DNA of 47,017 bases from Variovorax sp. OK212 (GCF_900112425.1 NZ_FOLP01000035.1:1-47017), one strand, 5' to 3'. Positions 1-8,100 are shown, counted from the first letter of the stretch. The notes: generated from the sequence alone by a model not told the origin. Made by a program: numbers and translations.

Positions 1-140
1 AGTTCGAGAGACGCACAGTTCTCACCTTTTGATCCAGAATCGCCACCTTTCGCATCCCGCGCCGGCCTATTCTTGGCCGAATGAGGTGAAGCGGTAGCCC
101 ACGCCGACAGGGGCGCTGATCTAGGCGCGGTCCGCGCTCC

Positions 141-491
141 TCACTTGCCAGTGTTCCAGATGTCCCGCGGCGCTTGGCCGCTGCGCTGCGCGTGTGAGGT
201 GGTGACAGGGCGTCCACCGAGTACCTCCGCCCAGTCTCGCATGGCCGCGATGCTGACGTAGGGTGTGAAGTCGTCGGCGTTCAGTCCCGCGCGGTGTGCG
301 GCTTCCTGACCCATGTAGGCCGGACTCAAGCTTCCCGTAGCGAGCGCCGCGCGCTCCGCGCGGCGATGCACAAAACCTGCCTTGAAGACCCTGAGCAGGG
401 TCTCGTTTTCTTCGTCCGACAGATCCACAGTCGCCTTGTCGCCCGCGCGGTATCCCCGCTGGAACATGTCTGGGTCTGCGGTGGTGTTCAA
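141..491 (-). CDS. repeated hypothetical protein, copy A (TTG start)
   Basis: I do not recognise the family. It encodes 116 hydrophilic residues with an acidic stretch (DLSDEENETLL), a basic segment (HRRAER) and a C-terminal TPYVSIAAMRDWAEVL segment; there is no signal peptide or membrane segment. A second copy lies at 39709-40062 on the same strand, about 85 percent identical by eye, which supports both being real genes. I chose the TTG at 491 because it aligns exactly with the ATG of copy B, and both are preceded by the same A-rich leader (GAAAGAAAGAAA) that could serve as ribosome binding site. A longer in-frame start at 557 exists, but the leader favours 491. Copy B ends with one extra residue (Val). 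Function unknown; the surroundings (toxin-antitoxin genes, relics) suggest an accessory gene. Confidence 0.6.
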   Translation of the reverse strand: MNTTADPDMFQRGYRAGDKATVDLSDEENETLLRVFKAGFVHRRAERAALATGSLSPAYMGQEAAHRAGLNADDFTPYVSIAAMRDWAEVLGGRPVTTSHAQRSGQAPRDIWNTGK

Positions 492-582
492 TTTCTTTCT
501 TTCGTGGGCGGGGCGCGATGGGCCTGGCGCTATACGCAACGTCTCGCCGAGCGGCATTCCGCTGCGCTGGCGTGGCCGCCAG
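141..582 (-). repeat. direct repeat copy A (about 440 bp)
   Basis: The whole block, comprising the hypothetical gene plus about 90 bp of its upstream leader, matches 39709-40153 in the same orientation. Similarity stops abruptly at the shared GGCCGCCAG near 574-582. The two copies lie about 39.6 kb apart and bracket most of the metabolic genes in the window. Confidence 0.8.
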
Positions 583-973
583 CCGGCGCATGCGGGATGG
601 CGGCCCGCATTTTATCCGCTCGGTGCACGCTCGCGATGTGCGCCTCTAACGCGGACCGCGCTGCCGAAGACTCCTCGCCCACGTCACGCAGCACGCGAGT
701 CGTTCCGATCACAACTTCTTCTTCCTCCTTTTCTTCCTACTCTTCGTACCCTTCCGTCGCGGACCGGTGATCCCGGCCGCATGCTCGGCAAAGACCGCCG
801 GCGCCCTGCGCTGGACCTCCTGCCGCGAAAGCACATGTTTCGGGGTTGACGCGGCGGATCGCGCGGCTGGCGTGCTGAGGGTCCTGCCGATGCCCGGGCG
901 ACAAGGCATGTGGCGCTGGAGTTCTTCGGTTCCTGGGCCAGCCGCCTCGAGGTGGAAGATCCAGTGAATTACG
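583..973. other. intergenic, about 390 bp, possible DUF932-like fragment
   Basis: No intact gene is supported here. On the minus strand, 763-842 translates to HVLSRQEVQRRAPAVFAEHA, which resembles the N-terminal region of DUF932 phage/plasmid proteins, followed by a lysine/arginine-rich run. It has no convincing start and soon leaves any recognisable fold. I treat it as a possible relic only. Confidence 0.25.
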
Positions 974-996
974 AAAATGGGTAAAATAGGCAAAAC
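974..996 (+). promoter_or_regulatory. short direct repeats upstream of phd-like gene
   Basis: Two 9-bp direct repeats with one or two differences (AAAATGGGT and AAAATAGGC), followed by AAAACC, stand in an unusually A-rich stretch just before the antitoxin start. Phd-family antitoxins usually autoregulate by binding repeats overlapping their promoter, so this is a plausible operator. That role is inferred from position only. Confidence 0.35.
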
Positions 997-1018
997 CAGG
1001 AATTTGAGGATTCTTCGC

Positions 1019-1393
1019 ATGTCTGCACCTATCGTCCAAACCGCACGGATCGAGCGCCTGTCGCGCAACCTGCCTTCGTTCTCCGCAACCAAGCTCGCCT
1101 CGGGCATGCAGGCGGTGACCACCACGGTCATGGCACGCGGCGCGGTGGTGATCACGCGCCACGAGCGGCCCGCCATGGTGCTGATGTCGGTGGAGCGCTA
1201 TCTGCAGATGGAGCAGGCGTCCGAGCCAGATCTTGACGCGCTCACGCACCGCTTCGACGACATGTTCGCGCACATGCAAGGCGAGGCAGCCGCTCAGGCG
1301 ATGGCGGATGCCTTCGCCATGGATCCTTCGGAACTCGGCGAGGCGGCGATGGCGGCGGCCACCGCCCAGCCCCGCGATGCGACAAGCCGCTGA
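1019..1393 (+). CDS. Phd/YefM-like antitoxin
   Basis: This 124-residue protein has the Phd/YefM N-terminal DNA-binding fold: FSATKLASGMQAV followed by GAVVITRHERPAMVLMSVERYLQM, the family's typical 'put right / disable' strand-helix pattern. The C-terminal half is acidic and alanine-rich, as expected for a toxin-binding tail. I chose the ATG at 1019 because GAGGA sits 8 nt upstream; another ATG at 977 is in frame but has no Shine-Dalgarno. The zeta-like toxin gene begins 6 nt after the stop, so the two form a type II toxin-antitoxin operon. The family normally pairs with Doc, YoeB or other toxins; pairing with a zeta-type kinase is less common. Confidence 0.8.
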   Translation: MSAPIVQTARIERLSRNLPSFSATKLASGMQAVTTTVMARGAVVITRHERPAMVLMSVERYLQMEQASEPDLDALTHRFDDMFAHMQGEAAAQAMADAFAMDPSELGEAAMAAATAQPRDATSR

Positions 1394-1399
1394 TCGCTG

Positions 1400-2020
1400 A
1401 TGTCAGCGCGCATTTTTGTGCTTGCCGGCGTCAACGGGGCCGGCAAGAGCAGCGTGGGCGGCGCGGCCCTGCTGCACAAGAAGGTCGACTATTTCAACCC
1501 TGATCTGGCCGCGCGCGTGCTGCTCGATGCCAATCCGCGGTTGGCGCCCGAGGCTGCCAATGCCCAGGCCTGGGAAATTGGGCGCAAGGGTCTCGCGCGG
1601 GCGCTGGCCGAGGGCCAGAACTTCGCTTTCGAGACGACTTTGGGTGCCCGCACGATCCCCCAGATGCTGGTCGACGGCGCACGGCAGGGGGCGCAGGTGC
1701 ATCTTTGGTACGCCGGGCTGTCCTCGCCGGAACTCCATCTGCAACGCGTGCGCTCTCGCGTGGTCGCCGGCGGCCATGACATTCCCGAGGCGAAGATTCG
1801 CGAGCGTTATGAGACCAGTCGCGCCAACCTGATCCGGCTGCTGCCGTGGCTGGCGAGTCTGCGCCTTTACGACAACAGCGCCGAGGGCGATCCCAAGGCC
1901 GGATGCAAACCCCAACCTCGGCTGCTGCTGCACATGGAAGGCGGCCGCATCGCGTTTCACATTCCGCTGGACCAGGTGCCGCAATGGGCCAAGCCGATCA
2001 TGGCCGCCGCGTTGGCTTAG
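1400..2020 (+). CDS. zeta-toxin-like P-loop kinase
   Basis: This 206-residue protein starts with a clear Walker A motif GVNGAGKSS (residues 10-18). It then has YFNPD near residue 32-36, FAFETTL near residue 75 and an LSSPELHLQRVRSRVVAGGHD segment, the signature order of zeta/PezT-like kinases. The best studied zeta toxins phosphorylate UDP-N-acetylglucosamine and block cell wall synthesis; that activity is family knowledge, not shown here. It sits 6 nt downstream of a Phd-like antitoxin gene, consistent with a type II module. Length and reading frame look intact. Confidence 0.8.
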   Translation: MSARIFVLAGVNGAGKSSVGGAALLHKKVDYFNPDLAARVLLDANPRLAPEAANAQAWEIGRKGLARALAEGQNFAFETTLGARTIPQMLVDGARQGAQVHLWYAGLSSPELHLQRVRSRVVAGGHDIPEAKIRERYETSRANLIRLLPWLASLRLYDNSAEGDPKAGCKPQPRLLLHMEGGRIAFHIPLDQVPQWAKPIMAAALA

Positions 2021-2362
2021 CTTTTTCGGGGGCCGTGCCGATCGGATCGTTCGTGAACTGCCGCGGCCAGCAACGACGTAGGCACCTCGTCCCGTCGCGC
2101 CCGCACAAGGGAGCACGGGGCCGCGCACTGCCAGCACCATGGCGCGGCAGCGCTGCGCCCGGTCGGAAAACCGTCCCCTGGAACCTGTCGCTCGCGATCG
2201 CGGTCACCGAGGCACGCGACAGCACAGAGCGTGCGCGGGGCAGCGTCTTTCCGGGACGTGCGATGACGGAGGTGGGGCCGTCGTCGACATCTCGCAGCCT
2301 GAAACCAAGACCTGACCTTGGCGATGCGCAGATGAAGGTCGATGGCGCTTGACGGCGTGTCG

Positions 2363-2445
2363 CCTCGGAACAAAGCTTCCTGCGTCAGCCCTGACTCGAT
2401 GCGTCTCGCCCTGACCGTATCTCCCATTTGACGAAGCGTGGAGAC
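2363..2445 (-). pseudogene. XRE-type HTH regulator fragment
   Basis: The minus strand reads LRQMGDTVRARRIESGLTQE followed by ALF, the characteristic first two helices of a Cro/CI (HTH_XRE) domain. The sequence then degenerates: the rest of the HTH and any effector domain are not recognisable in any frame. It lies between the zeta toxin and transposon-like repeats. I read it as a broken regulator gene; confidence is limited by the short match. Confidence 0.35.
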
Positions 2446-2561
2446 GGCCGCAGGGGCACAGCTCGGACCGAAGTGCACGATGGGCGATTGCTATGCCCAG
2501 CGCCGGCTGTCCGTCGCCCAAAGCCTGGGGACGCAAGCGGCCGGCGGAGAAGTCGCGAATC

Positions 2562-2691
2562 CTGTCGTGCCGACTATGCCCAAGTGGCGTGTTCGGCGGC
2601 GGGCTGGTGCGCTGACGTTGGAGGGATCGGATGCAGGCACGTTCAAGACGCTTGCGATAGTTGTCGTCGACCGCTCAAGATAATTGTCGTC
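2562..2691 (+). mobile_element. possible transposon end with TGTCGT repeats
   Basis: A sequence beginning TGTCGTGCCGACTATG at 2562 is followed by two imperfect 13-bp direct repeats, GATAGTTGTCGTC (2656-2668) and GATAATTGTCGTC (2679-2691), 23 bp apart. Transposons with TniA/TnsB/Mu-type transposases begin 5'-TGT and carry several internal transposase-binding repeats of about 20 bp at each end. No transposase or second end is seen, so this would be an isolated end. The assignment rests only on repeat pattern. Confidence 0.3.
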
Positions 2692-3141
2692 CGCCAGCTT
2701 GCCTGTGAGCCCTGAGGCTGCGCCCTCGTTCTCGCGTTCAAGGCGAGGCGCTGCGCGCTTGTCGCGTGCTCGGCGCGTACCGCGCGCCTGCGGCGATCTG
2801 GAGCGCTGCGCTGCGACAGGGTGTGATCTGCAGGGGCTGAAAAGTCTTTCCCTTTTGCGCTTTGCCTGCTGAGCAGGCCTTGGGGCAGATCGCCGACGCG
2901 CTCTGACTTCGGAGCCGGTCAGCGAGGCGTCCAGCCGCGTTCCGCCGCGCTCATGCAAAGCTCAATCGCCTCATGTGACCGACATCACCGCAATGATTGC
3001 CCCCGAATGGAACTACATCGGAAGGCGCGTCCAGCATGAACCGGGTTCCCGCCTCCTCGATGCAGACGCACCGCGGAGTGTTGTCTTCGGTCACTGCCGA
3101 GAAAAACGCATGGACAGGTTTCTCGATCGCGCGCAAATTGC

Positions 3142-3810
3142 TCAGCGATCCGCTGACGTGTCGGGCGCCGAGGTCGTGAGTCCGTAGAACTCGTGCAGCT
3201 TGGCTGCGAGCAGCTGTTTGTCGGGCAGCTGCGTCTTGTATTGCGCCACGAGCGCCGGTGACAGCGTGCGGCTCAGCGCGTACTCGACGACCTCGTTGTC
3301 CTTGGAGGCGCAGAGCAGGACGCCGATGGCGGGGTTCTCGTGGGGCTTGCGGACGTTGCGATCCAGCGCCTTCAGGTGGAAGTTCAGTTTGCCAAGGTGT
3401 TCGGGCTCGAAGCGCTCGACCTTGAGTTCGATTGCCACCAGGCAGTTCAACCCGCGGTGGAAGAACAATAGGTCCAGTGCGAAATCCCGCCCGCCCACCT
3501 GAAGCGGGAATTCCGAGCCGACGAAGCAAAAATCCCGTCCGAGCTCAATCAGGAACGTGCGCAGCTGGGCCAGCAAGCCCCGGTGGAGGTCGGCTTCCGT
3601 ATGCACAACTGGCAGGTTCAGGAATTCGAGCGCGTAAGCGTCCTTGAACAGGTCCGCTCCCGCCTGTCCATGAAGTTGTGTCACCGCCGGTGACACTTGA
3701 GCGGGCGTCAGCACGGCCTGCTCGAAAGCCGCCAGGCGAAACTGCCGCACGAGTTCGCGCTTGCCCCAGTGCTCCTGAACGGCCAGACGCAGGGGCGGCC
3801 GCTCGCTCAA
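3142..3810 (-). CDS. DUF1016/YhcG-type PDDEXK nuclease, 5'-truncated
   Basis: It encodes 222 residues matching the C-terminal nuclease domain of the YhcG/DUF1016 family: EFLNLPVVHTEADLHRGLL, the acidic FALDLLFFH, then VAIELKVERFEPEHLGKLNF with the E-x-K half of the PD-(D/E)xK site, and ENPAIGVLLCASKDNEVVEYAL. Full family members are about 350 residues with an N-terminal DUF1016_N domain. That domain is absent, and a stop codon lies about 14 codons upstream of the TTG at 3810. The gene is therefore probably a 5'-truncated remnant, although the nuclease domain itself looks complete. The truncation point adjoins the divergent TPP-enzyme remnant. Confidence 0.7.
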   Translation of the reverse strand: MSERPPLRLAVQEHWGKRELVRQFRLAAFEQAVLTPAQVSPAVTQLHGQAGADLFKDAYALEFLNLPVVHTEADLHRGLLAQLRTFLIELGRDFCFVGSEFPLQVGGRDFALDLLFFHRGLNCLVAIELKVERFEPEHLGKLNFHLKALDRNVRKPHENPAIGVLLCASKDNEVVEYALSRTLSPALVAQYKTQLPDKQLLAAKLHEFYGLTTSAPDTSADR

Positions 3811-3840
3811 GTACGTGCTGGTCCCTCGTGAGGCGACGCT

Positions 3841-4413
3841 TTGAGGGTGCCTTCACGCGCCACAGCTAGCCGGACCGAAAGGACAACCTCGTCGTCATTG
3901 CCGTGGCGGCCGCAGGATGTCGAAGACGTGGCGCACGAGTTCGTGCAGATGGTGACCAACGCCGAGCAGGTCCGGTACCCGGTCGAACTGGGCCTGGTCG
4001 GCGACAGCCGCGTCACCCTGGCCGCGCTGCTGCCGCTGCTGCCGCTGCTGCCGCTGCTGCCGCTCCTGCAGCCCAAGGCGCACGGGGCGTGGCGCCGCGG
4101 CAACGAAGGCGACACCGCGCGCTGGTGGCGCGAACTCGAAGAGCGCACGCACGTGGAGGCGACACCGGGGAGCCCGCAGCGCGTGTTCTGGGACACGCCC
4201 GAAGCCGTCGGTCCCGCATGGGACGCCGCCTTTGCCGCCGACAGGCCCATGCTGCTGGAGATGGTGACCGACGCCGCCATTCCGCTGCCGCCCGATGTGT
4301 CGCTGGCAGAGGCCAAGGCGTATTTCGCGGCACTCTGGCACGGGGACTTGGAGGCCTTGCGCACGTTGAAGGCCGTGGCCAAGGAGTATTGGGCGAGCGC
4401 CACGGCCTCGTGA
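3841..4413 (+). pseudogene. TPP-dependent oxidase remnant with two internal deletions
   Basis: The open frame is a mosaic of three pieces of the thiamine-diphosphate enzyme family whose intact member lies at 27913-29718. It contains DVAHEFVQMVTNAEQVR (about residue 125-141 of the intact protein), then YPVELGLVGDS...ARWWRELEER...QRVFWD (about 318-384), then PEAVGPAWDAAFAADRPMLLEM to the C-terminus. Joints fall at about 3970-3977 and 4190-4203, and the frame is kept across both. The catalytic Glu segment and the GDG...NN cofactor-binding motif are lost, so it cannot be an active TPP enzyme. The first about 25 codons are unrelated to the family. A 9-bp repeat expansion lies in the middle piece. 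Confidence 0.8.
4026..4070 (+). repeat. 9-bp tandem repeat (GCTGCTGCC)
   Basis: Four perfect copies of GCTGCTGCC (4026-4061) and one variant (4062-4070) encode a run of LLP triplets inside the TPP-enzyme remnant. The intact homologue has a single LLPLL at this place, so the array is a local expansion by slippage. Confidence 0.9.
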
Positions 4414-4581
4414 ACGTGGCGACCGCTCCATGACATCTATCGCGCCGGTGCGCAATCCGCACGCGCGTGTCGGGCGATCGTCCGACACGGCGGCGCCCAG
4501 GCGCTATGCATCTTCGTGGTGCGCGGGCGTGCGGCACGTACCGATTGGCACCGATTCAACCCCATGTTCAGGAGACCCACG

Positions 4582-4818
4582 ATGAGCAGCAAGCCGGTTA
4601 CGAGTTCGGGCGATGAAGCCCTTTCCGGCGTCGGCACCGGCACCGGCACCGGCGATGACTCAGCGAGCGTCAACGCCGAGACGGGCTCGCGTGAAGAAGC
4701 CATCCGTCGTGCCGCCAATGCGAGGTACGAGCGACGCGGCGGTGGGGCCGGCCATGAGGCGGAGGGCTGGCTGGAGGCCGAAGCCGAAATCGCGGGCCGC
4801 GCCCCCGGAAAGCCCTGA
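4582..4818 (+). CDS. DUF2934 family small protein
   Basis: This 78-residue hydrophilic protein has the DUF2934 signature in its second half: REEAIRRAANARYERRGGGAG then HEAEGWLEAEAEI. The N-terminus is a low-complexity Ser/Gly/Thr stretch with a threefold GGCACC repeat (GTGTGTG). I chose the ATG at 4582 over earlier in-frame starts because AGGAG lies 7 nt upstream. It is followed 12 nt later by the acidic protein gene and then by recQ, all on the plus strand, so the three are probably co-transcribed. DUF2934 proteins have no established function. Confidence 0.75.
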   Translation: MSSKPVTSSGDEALSGVGTGTGTGDDSASVNAETGSREEAIRRAANARYERRGGGAGHEAEGWLEAEAEIAGRAPGKP

Positions 4819-4830
4819 GGACCCATCCAC

Positions 4831-5172
4831 ATGGCAACCAGCAGCATCCTGGGCGGCGAACGCGCCCCCATCGAACCGAAGGGCACGGACGAAGAAAGCC
4901 TGGGCCCCAGCGACTCCAGCGACAGCGGCAGCGATGCGGCGGGAACCGGAGAGCACGCGTCGGCCGAGCCGCAAAGCGACGAGGCGACCAACGCCGACAT
5001 CCTTCCCGATCGCGTGGGCGTGTTGCCGCACGCGGCGCAGGAGGTGTCCGCGGCGGTAGATGACCCCGAGGAGGCGCGCGCCGAAGACCTTGCCGTTGAA
5101 CGGGGCGAGGGCGAGCAAGGCGAAGAAGGCGAAGAAGGCGAAGAGGGCGACGAAGACGCCGGGAACGCCTGA
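4831..5172 (+). CDS. acidic low-complexity hypothetical protein
   Basis: It encodes 113 residues, strongly acidic and probably disordered. It contains ESLGPSDSSDSGSD, a motif I recognise from small acidic proteins annotated as hypothetical in Burkholderiales, and ends in a GEEGEEGEEGDED tail encoded by a 9-bp repeat (GGCGAAGAA and variants, 5119-5145). There is no signal peptide or transmembrane segment. Its TGA overlaps the ATG of recQ by one base (TGATG), implying translational coupling. Function unknown. Confidence 0.65.
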   Translation: MATSSILGGERAPIEPKGTDEESLGPSDSSDSGSDAAGTGEHASAEPQSDEATNADILPDRVGVLPHAAQEVSAAVDDPEEARAEDLAVERGEGEQGEEGEEGEEGDEDAGNA

Positions 5173-6875
5173 TGCCCGCCCGACCTGTTGGGGCGCCGGC
5201 CAGCCAGGAGCGGTCGTGGCACCGCGTGGACCGCACCCTTCGTACCGTGTTCGGCCACACCCGGCTGCGCGGCGGCCAGCCCGAAGTGATCGGGCGCGTC
5301 ATGGCGGGCTTGTCCACGCTCGCCGTGATGCCCACGGGCGCCGGAAAGTCCCTCTGCTATCAGTTGCCCGCCGTGCTGCTCGAAGGGCGCACTGTCGTGG
5401 TGTCGCCGCTCATCGCATTGATGAAGGACCAATGCGACCGGCTCCGTGAACTCGGGATCCATGCGGTCCAGGTGAACAGCTCGCTCGGTGCCGAGGAGTT
5501 GACGCAGGCTGAAATGGACATCGAGAGGGGTGACGCACGCATCGTGTTGACTACGCCCGAGCGGCTGGCCGACCCGGACTTTCTGCAGCAACTGGGCGCG
5601 CATCCGGTGGCGCTGGTCGCGGTCGACGAAGCGCACTGCATTTCGCAATGGGGCCACGATTTCAGGCCGGCATTCCTGGAGATCGGCCCCGCGATCCGCA
5701 GGCTTGGCAGCCCGCCGGTCCTTGCGCTCACGGCAACGGCGAGCGAGGCCGTGGCCGCCGACGTGATGAAGTTGCTCGACATCCCGCGTGCCGGGCGAAT
5801 CGAAACCGGCGCCTACCGCGCCAACCTGCATTTCGCCGTCGAGCAGTCGATGGACGACGAGGAGCGGCTGCGCCGCACGGTGGAGTTCGTGCAGCAGGCG
5901 GCGGGAAGCGGCATCGTCTATGCCGCGACGGTGAAGGCCGCACAGCAGGCGTTCGACGCATTGAAGGCGCGCGACGAATCCGTGGCGCTGTACCACGGCA
6001 AGCTCGGCACGCGGGAACGCAACGCGGCGCAGGAGGACTTCATGTCGGGCAGCGTGCGCACCATGGTGGCCACCAACGCGTTCGGCATGGGCATCGACAA
6101 GCCCGACATCCGCTTCATCCTGCATTGCCAGATGCCGTCGAGCCTGCATGCCTACTACCAGGAAGCGGGCAGGGCCGGACGCGACGGCGAGGACGCGAGT
6201 TGCGTGCTGCTGTTTCATGGCAAGGACCGGACCGTGCAGCAGTTCTTTCTGGCCGGAAGGTACCCGCAGCTCGAAGACCTCGACGCGATCTACCGGCAGG
6301 TGCTCGCCAACGCACCGGAGGCCGAAGGCTGGAAGGTGGCCAGCCTGCTCGCCGCCCTGGACCGTCCGCGGGCCCGGATGCAGTCGGGCATCGCGGTGCT
6401 CAAGCAGGAGGGGATGCTCAAGACCGACCGGCACGGACGCCTGTCGGCGGTTCGGCGCGCGGCCGTCAAGGTCGACCTGGCGCAGGTGCTCGAGGCCTAC
6501 AAGCTGCGGCGGCTGCAGGATCGCGAGACGCTCGAACGCATGGTGGCGTATGCCCAGTCGGGGCAATGCCGCTGGCAGTTGCTGCTGAGCGACCTCGACC
6601 CGCGTGCCGAGCTGAACCGCTGCGGCACCTGCGACAACTGCCGGCGCATCGCGGCGCACGAGGCCGCCATGGCGCAACCGATCGTGGTGAGCGAGAGCGC
6701 GACGCCGGCCGGCAAACGGCTGCGGGCGTTCGCCGCGAGCGAGGCGGTAAGGGTGAAGCGATTCGGCGCCGGCGTCGTCGTCGCGTCGGACGCCTCGTCG
6801 GTCACGGTCGCCTTTGCGGACGGCAGCCAACGCAGCTTCCACCCCGACTATGTGACCGCCGCGAGAGCCCGGTGA
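5172..6875 (+). CDS. recQ: RecQ-family ATP-dependent DNA helicase
   Basis: This 567-residue superfamily 2 helicase unwinds DNA 3'-to-5' in repair and recombination. Visible motifs are Walker A MPTGAGKS (53-60), the DEAH box with RecQ-specific extension VDEAHCISQWGHDFRP (from residue 151), LTATAS, NAFGMGIDKPDIRF, QEAGRAGRDG (motif VI), and the zinc-binding cysteines ending in CGTCDNC (about residue 480). There is no HRDC domain; instead the C-terminus has a short conserved segment VKRFGAGVVVASDASSVTVAF, as in the shorter RecQ-like helicases. The start overlaps the preceding stop. It is probably an accessory RecQ paralogue; the chromosomal housekeeping copy may lie elsewhere. Confidence 0.9.
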   Translation: MPARPVGAPASQERSWHRVDRTLRTVFGHTRLRGGQPEVIGRVMAGLSTLAVMPTGAGKSLCYQLPAVLLEGRTVVVSPLIALMKDQCDRLRELGIHAVQVNSSLGAEELTQAEMDIERGDARIVLTTPERLADPDFLQQLGAHPVALVAVDEAHCISQWGHDFRPAFLEIGPAIRRLGSPPVLALTATASEAVAADVMKLLDIPRAGRIETGAYRANLHFAVEQSMDDEERLRRTVEFVQQAAGSGIVYAATVKAAQQAFDALKARDESVALYHGKLGTRERNAAQEDFMSGSVRTMVATNAFGMGIDKPDIRFILHCQMPSSLHAYYQEAGRAGRDGEDASCVLLFHGKDRTVQQFFLAGRYPQLEDLDAIYRQVLANAPEAEGWKVASLLAALDRPRARMQSGIAVLKQEGMLKTDRHGRLSAVRRAAVKVDLAQVLEAYKLRRLQDRETLERMVAYAQSGQCRWQLLLSDLDPRAELNRCGTCDNCRRIAAHEAAMAQPIVVSESATPAGKRLRAFAASEAVRVKRFGAGVVVASDASSVTVAFADGSQRSFHPDYVTAARAR

Positions 6876-6987
6876 CTTGGCGAGGAAGACGGGATGTCTC
6901 ACTCGATGCGCCTGCGCGTTCCTACAAACCCCGCCATTGCGGGCGGCCCTCCAACATTCTCAAACGTCTTCCGGAACGCACTTCACC

Positions 6988-7362
6988 ATGCCCGTCACCG
7001 CCGTTCTCGTGGAAGACAACCAAGTCATTCGCGACAACCTCATTCCGACCATCGAGAGCCTCTCGGCCGCGCGGGTGGAAGGCATCGCGGAAACCGAGGA
7101 AGACGCCATGGCCTGGCTCGACGCGCATGACGGCCACTGAGACGGGGCCGTGGTCGACCTCTTCTTGCGCGAGGGGTCGGGACTGAACGTCGTGGACCGC
7201 TGCCGTGTGCGCGAGCCGCATCAGCGCGTGGTGATCTTTTCCAACTATGCGACGCAAGAGAACCGGCGCAGGGCGCTGCTGCTCGGCGCGGGCGCGGTCT
7301 TCGACAAGTCCACCGAAATCGACGGCCTGCTCGACTTTCTGGCCGAACTCAATGGCCCGTAG
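6988..7362 (+). pseudogene. response regulator (REC) with in-frame TGA
   Basis: A stand-alone receiver domain: MPVTAVLVEDNQVIRDNL, then AVVDLFLREGSGLNVV with the phosphoacceptor Asp, then VVIFSNYATQENRRRALLLGAGAVFDKS with the conserved Lys. A TGA at 7138-7140 interrupts it after LDAHDG-H. Relatives carry a Trp at about this place, so a TGG-to-TGA change explains the stop, and the same frame continues without other damage to 7362. It probably partnered the hybrid kinase at 8101-9098. It is either a nonsense-mutated pseudogene or a base-calling error. Confidence 0.75.
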
Positions 7363-7620
7363 GAGCCGTATCTTCGTCCAAACGGCCTCTACAAGGCCGA
7401 ACTGATCCATCGTCGGGCACCGTGGAAGACCAAGGAGGCGGTGGAGTTCGCGACGCTCGAATGGGTGTCCTGGTTCAACCACCATCGCCTGCTCGAACCC
7501 ATCGGCTACATCCCGCCTGCAGAAGCTGAGGCAAACTATTACCGGCAACTCGCCAGTCAGACCGCCACGATGGCGGCATGACTTAAACCAACCGGCCTCC
7601 ATGAAAGCCGGGGCGATTCA
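7363..7620 (+). mobile_element. IS3-family transposase tail and right end
   Basis: In frame from 7381 to the TGA at 7579-7581, the plus strand encodes NGLYKAELIHRRAPWKTKEA...WVSWFNHHRLLEPIGYIPP, the well-known C-terminus of an IS3-family OrfB integrase (last part of the DDE domain). Downstream lies TTAAACCAACCGGCCTCC...GCCGGGGCGATTCA, ending at 7620, which fits the terminal inverted repeat of such elements. Everything 5' of the last about 65 codons, including two catalytic acidic residues, is missing, so this is an immobile fragment. It lies directly after the broken response regulator. Confidence 0.8.
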
Positions 7621-8077
7621 GTCGGAGTTTCACGAACGCTGCTTCGTTCTCAAGGCATGCTTTGGCAAAAGCCGCATGACTGCGCAACAGCTGCAAGAGC
7701 TTTTCGCCGGCCGCGGTTGCTTTGTTGCCGGTGCGCCACCAGGCCGAGGGGTGGTGAACCCGGTAGCAGCGGATGCTTCGGTCCAACCAGAAGCTCCACT
7801 GATGTCCTTTGCCAATGCCAAACGCCTCGCAATCGTCCGAACCAGTGCACCTAAAAGATGATGGATTCTTGGTGGGGTGGTAGTGAGGGAAGAACTCGCG
7901 CCTGACGTCGGCCGAGTCGATGCCGTTCGCGAAGACGATCAAGTCTGGCCGCAAGACCTCTATTTGGATGGCGAGCAGGACCTTCGAGAGCAGGCGGACA
8001 ACAGGCCATACAGCGGTGTACCTGCGCGGGTCGCGGCGTTTGTAGTCCACAGCGAACAGATTCGAGTAGATCTGCAA
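7583..8077 (-). pseudogene. truncated hypothetical gene, cut by IS3 end
   Basis: The minus strand reads EIAPLQIYSNLFAVDYKRRDP (from just upstream of 8077), then VLRPDLIVFANGIDS, DCEAFGIGKGHQWSFW and RVHHPSAWW. Codon use and composition look coding, but I do not recognise the family. It appears truncated at both ends. Upstream, the frame meets a stop within five codons of the TTG at 8077 and then abuts the kinase remnant. Downstream, the last nine codons (7583-7620) are IS3 terminal sequence. It was probably longer before the IS inserted. Function unknown. Confidence 0.5.
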
Positions 8078-8100
8078 GGGGGCGATTTCTCACCTTATGG

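Larger units (their letters stand above)
2021..3141. other. 1.1-kb gene-poor relic region
   Basis: No intact gene is convincing. It contains an HTH relic (2363-2445, minus), transposon-end-like repeats (2562-2691) and, on the minus strand at about 2951-3135, an open stretch reading LRAIEKPVHAFFSAVTED...TRFMLDAPSDVVPFGG that looks protein-like but that I cannot assign. Other long open frames here look like GC-driven shadows. Confidence 0.5.

Noticed and set aside
1403..2140. 245-codon minus-strand open frame opposite the zeta-like toxin
   Set aside because: It has no domain and lies antisense to a gene with a clear Walker A motif and operon partner.
5119..5145. 9-bp GGCGAAGAA repeats as a short repeat array of regulatory interest
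   Set aside because: They are codon repeats for an acidic Gly-Glu tail within an open reading frame, with no spacers and no sign of a CRISPR or iteron.
4437..6902. 821-codon open frame on the minus strand opposite recQ
   Set aside because: It lies antisense to an unmistakable RecQ helicase, has low-complexity Arg/His/Ala-rich composition and no domain. It is a GC-driven shadow.
7138..7140. TGA in the receiver domain as a selenocysteine codon
   Set aside because: Relatives have Trp, not Cys, at about this place, receiver domains need no redox residue there, and I saw no convincing SECIS-like hairpin right after it. A nonsense change is simpler.
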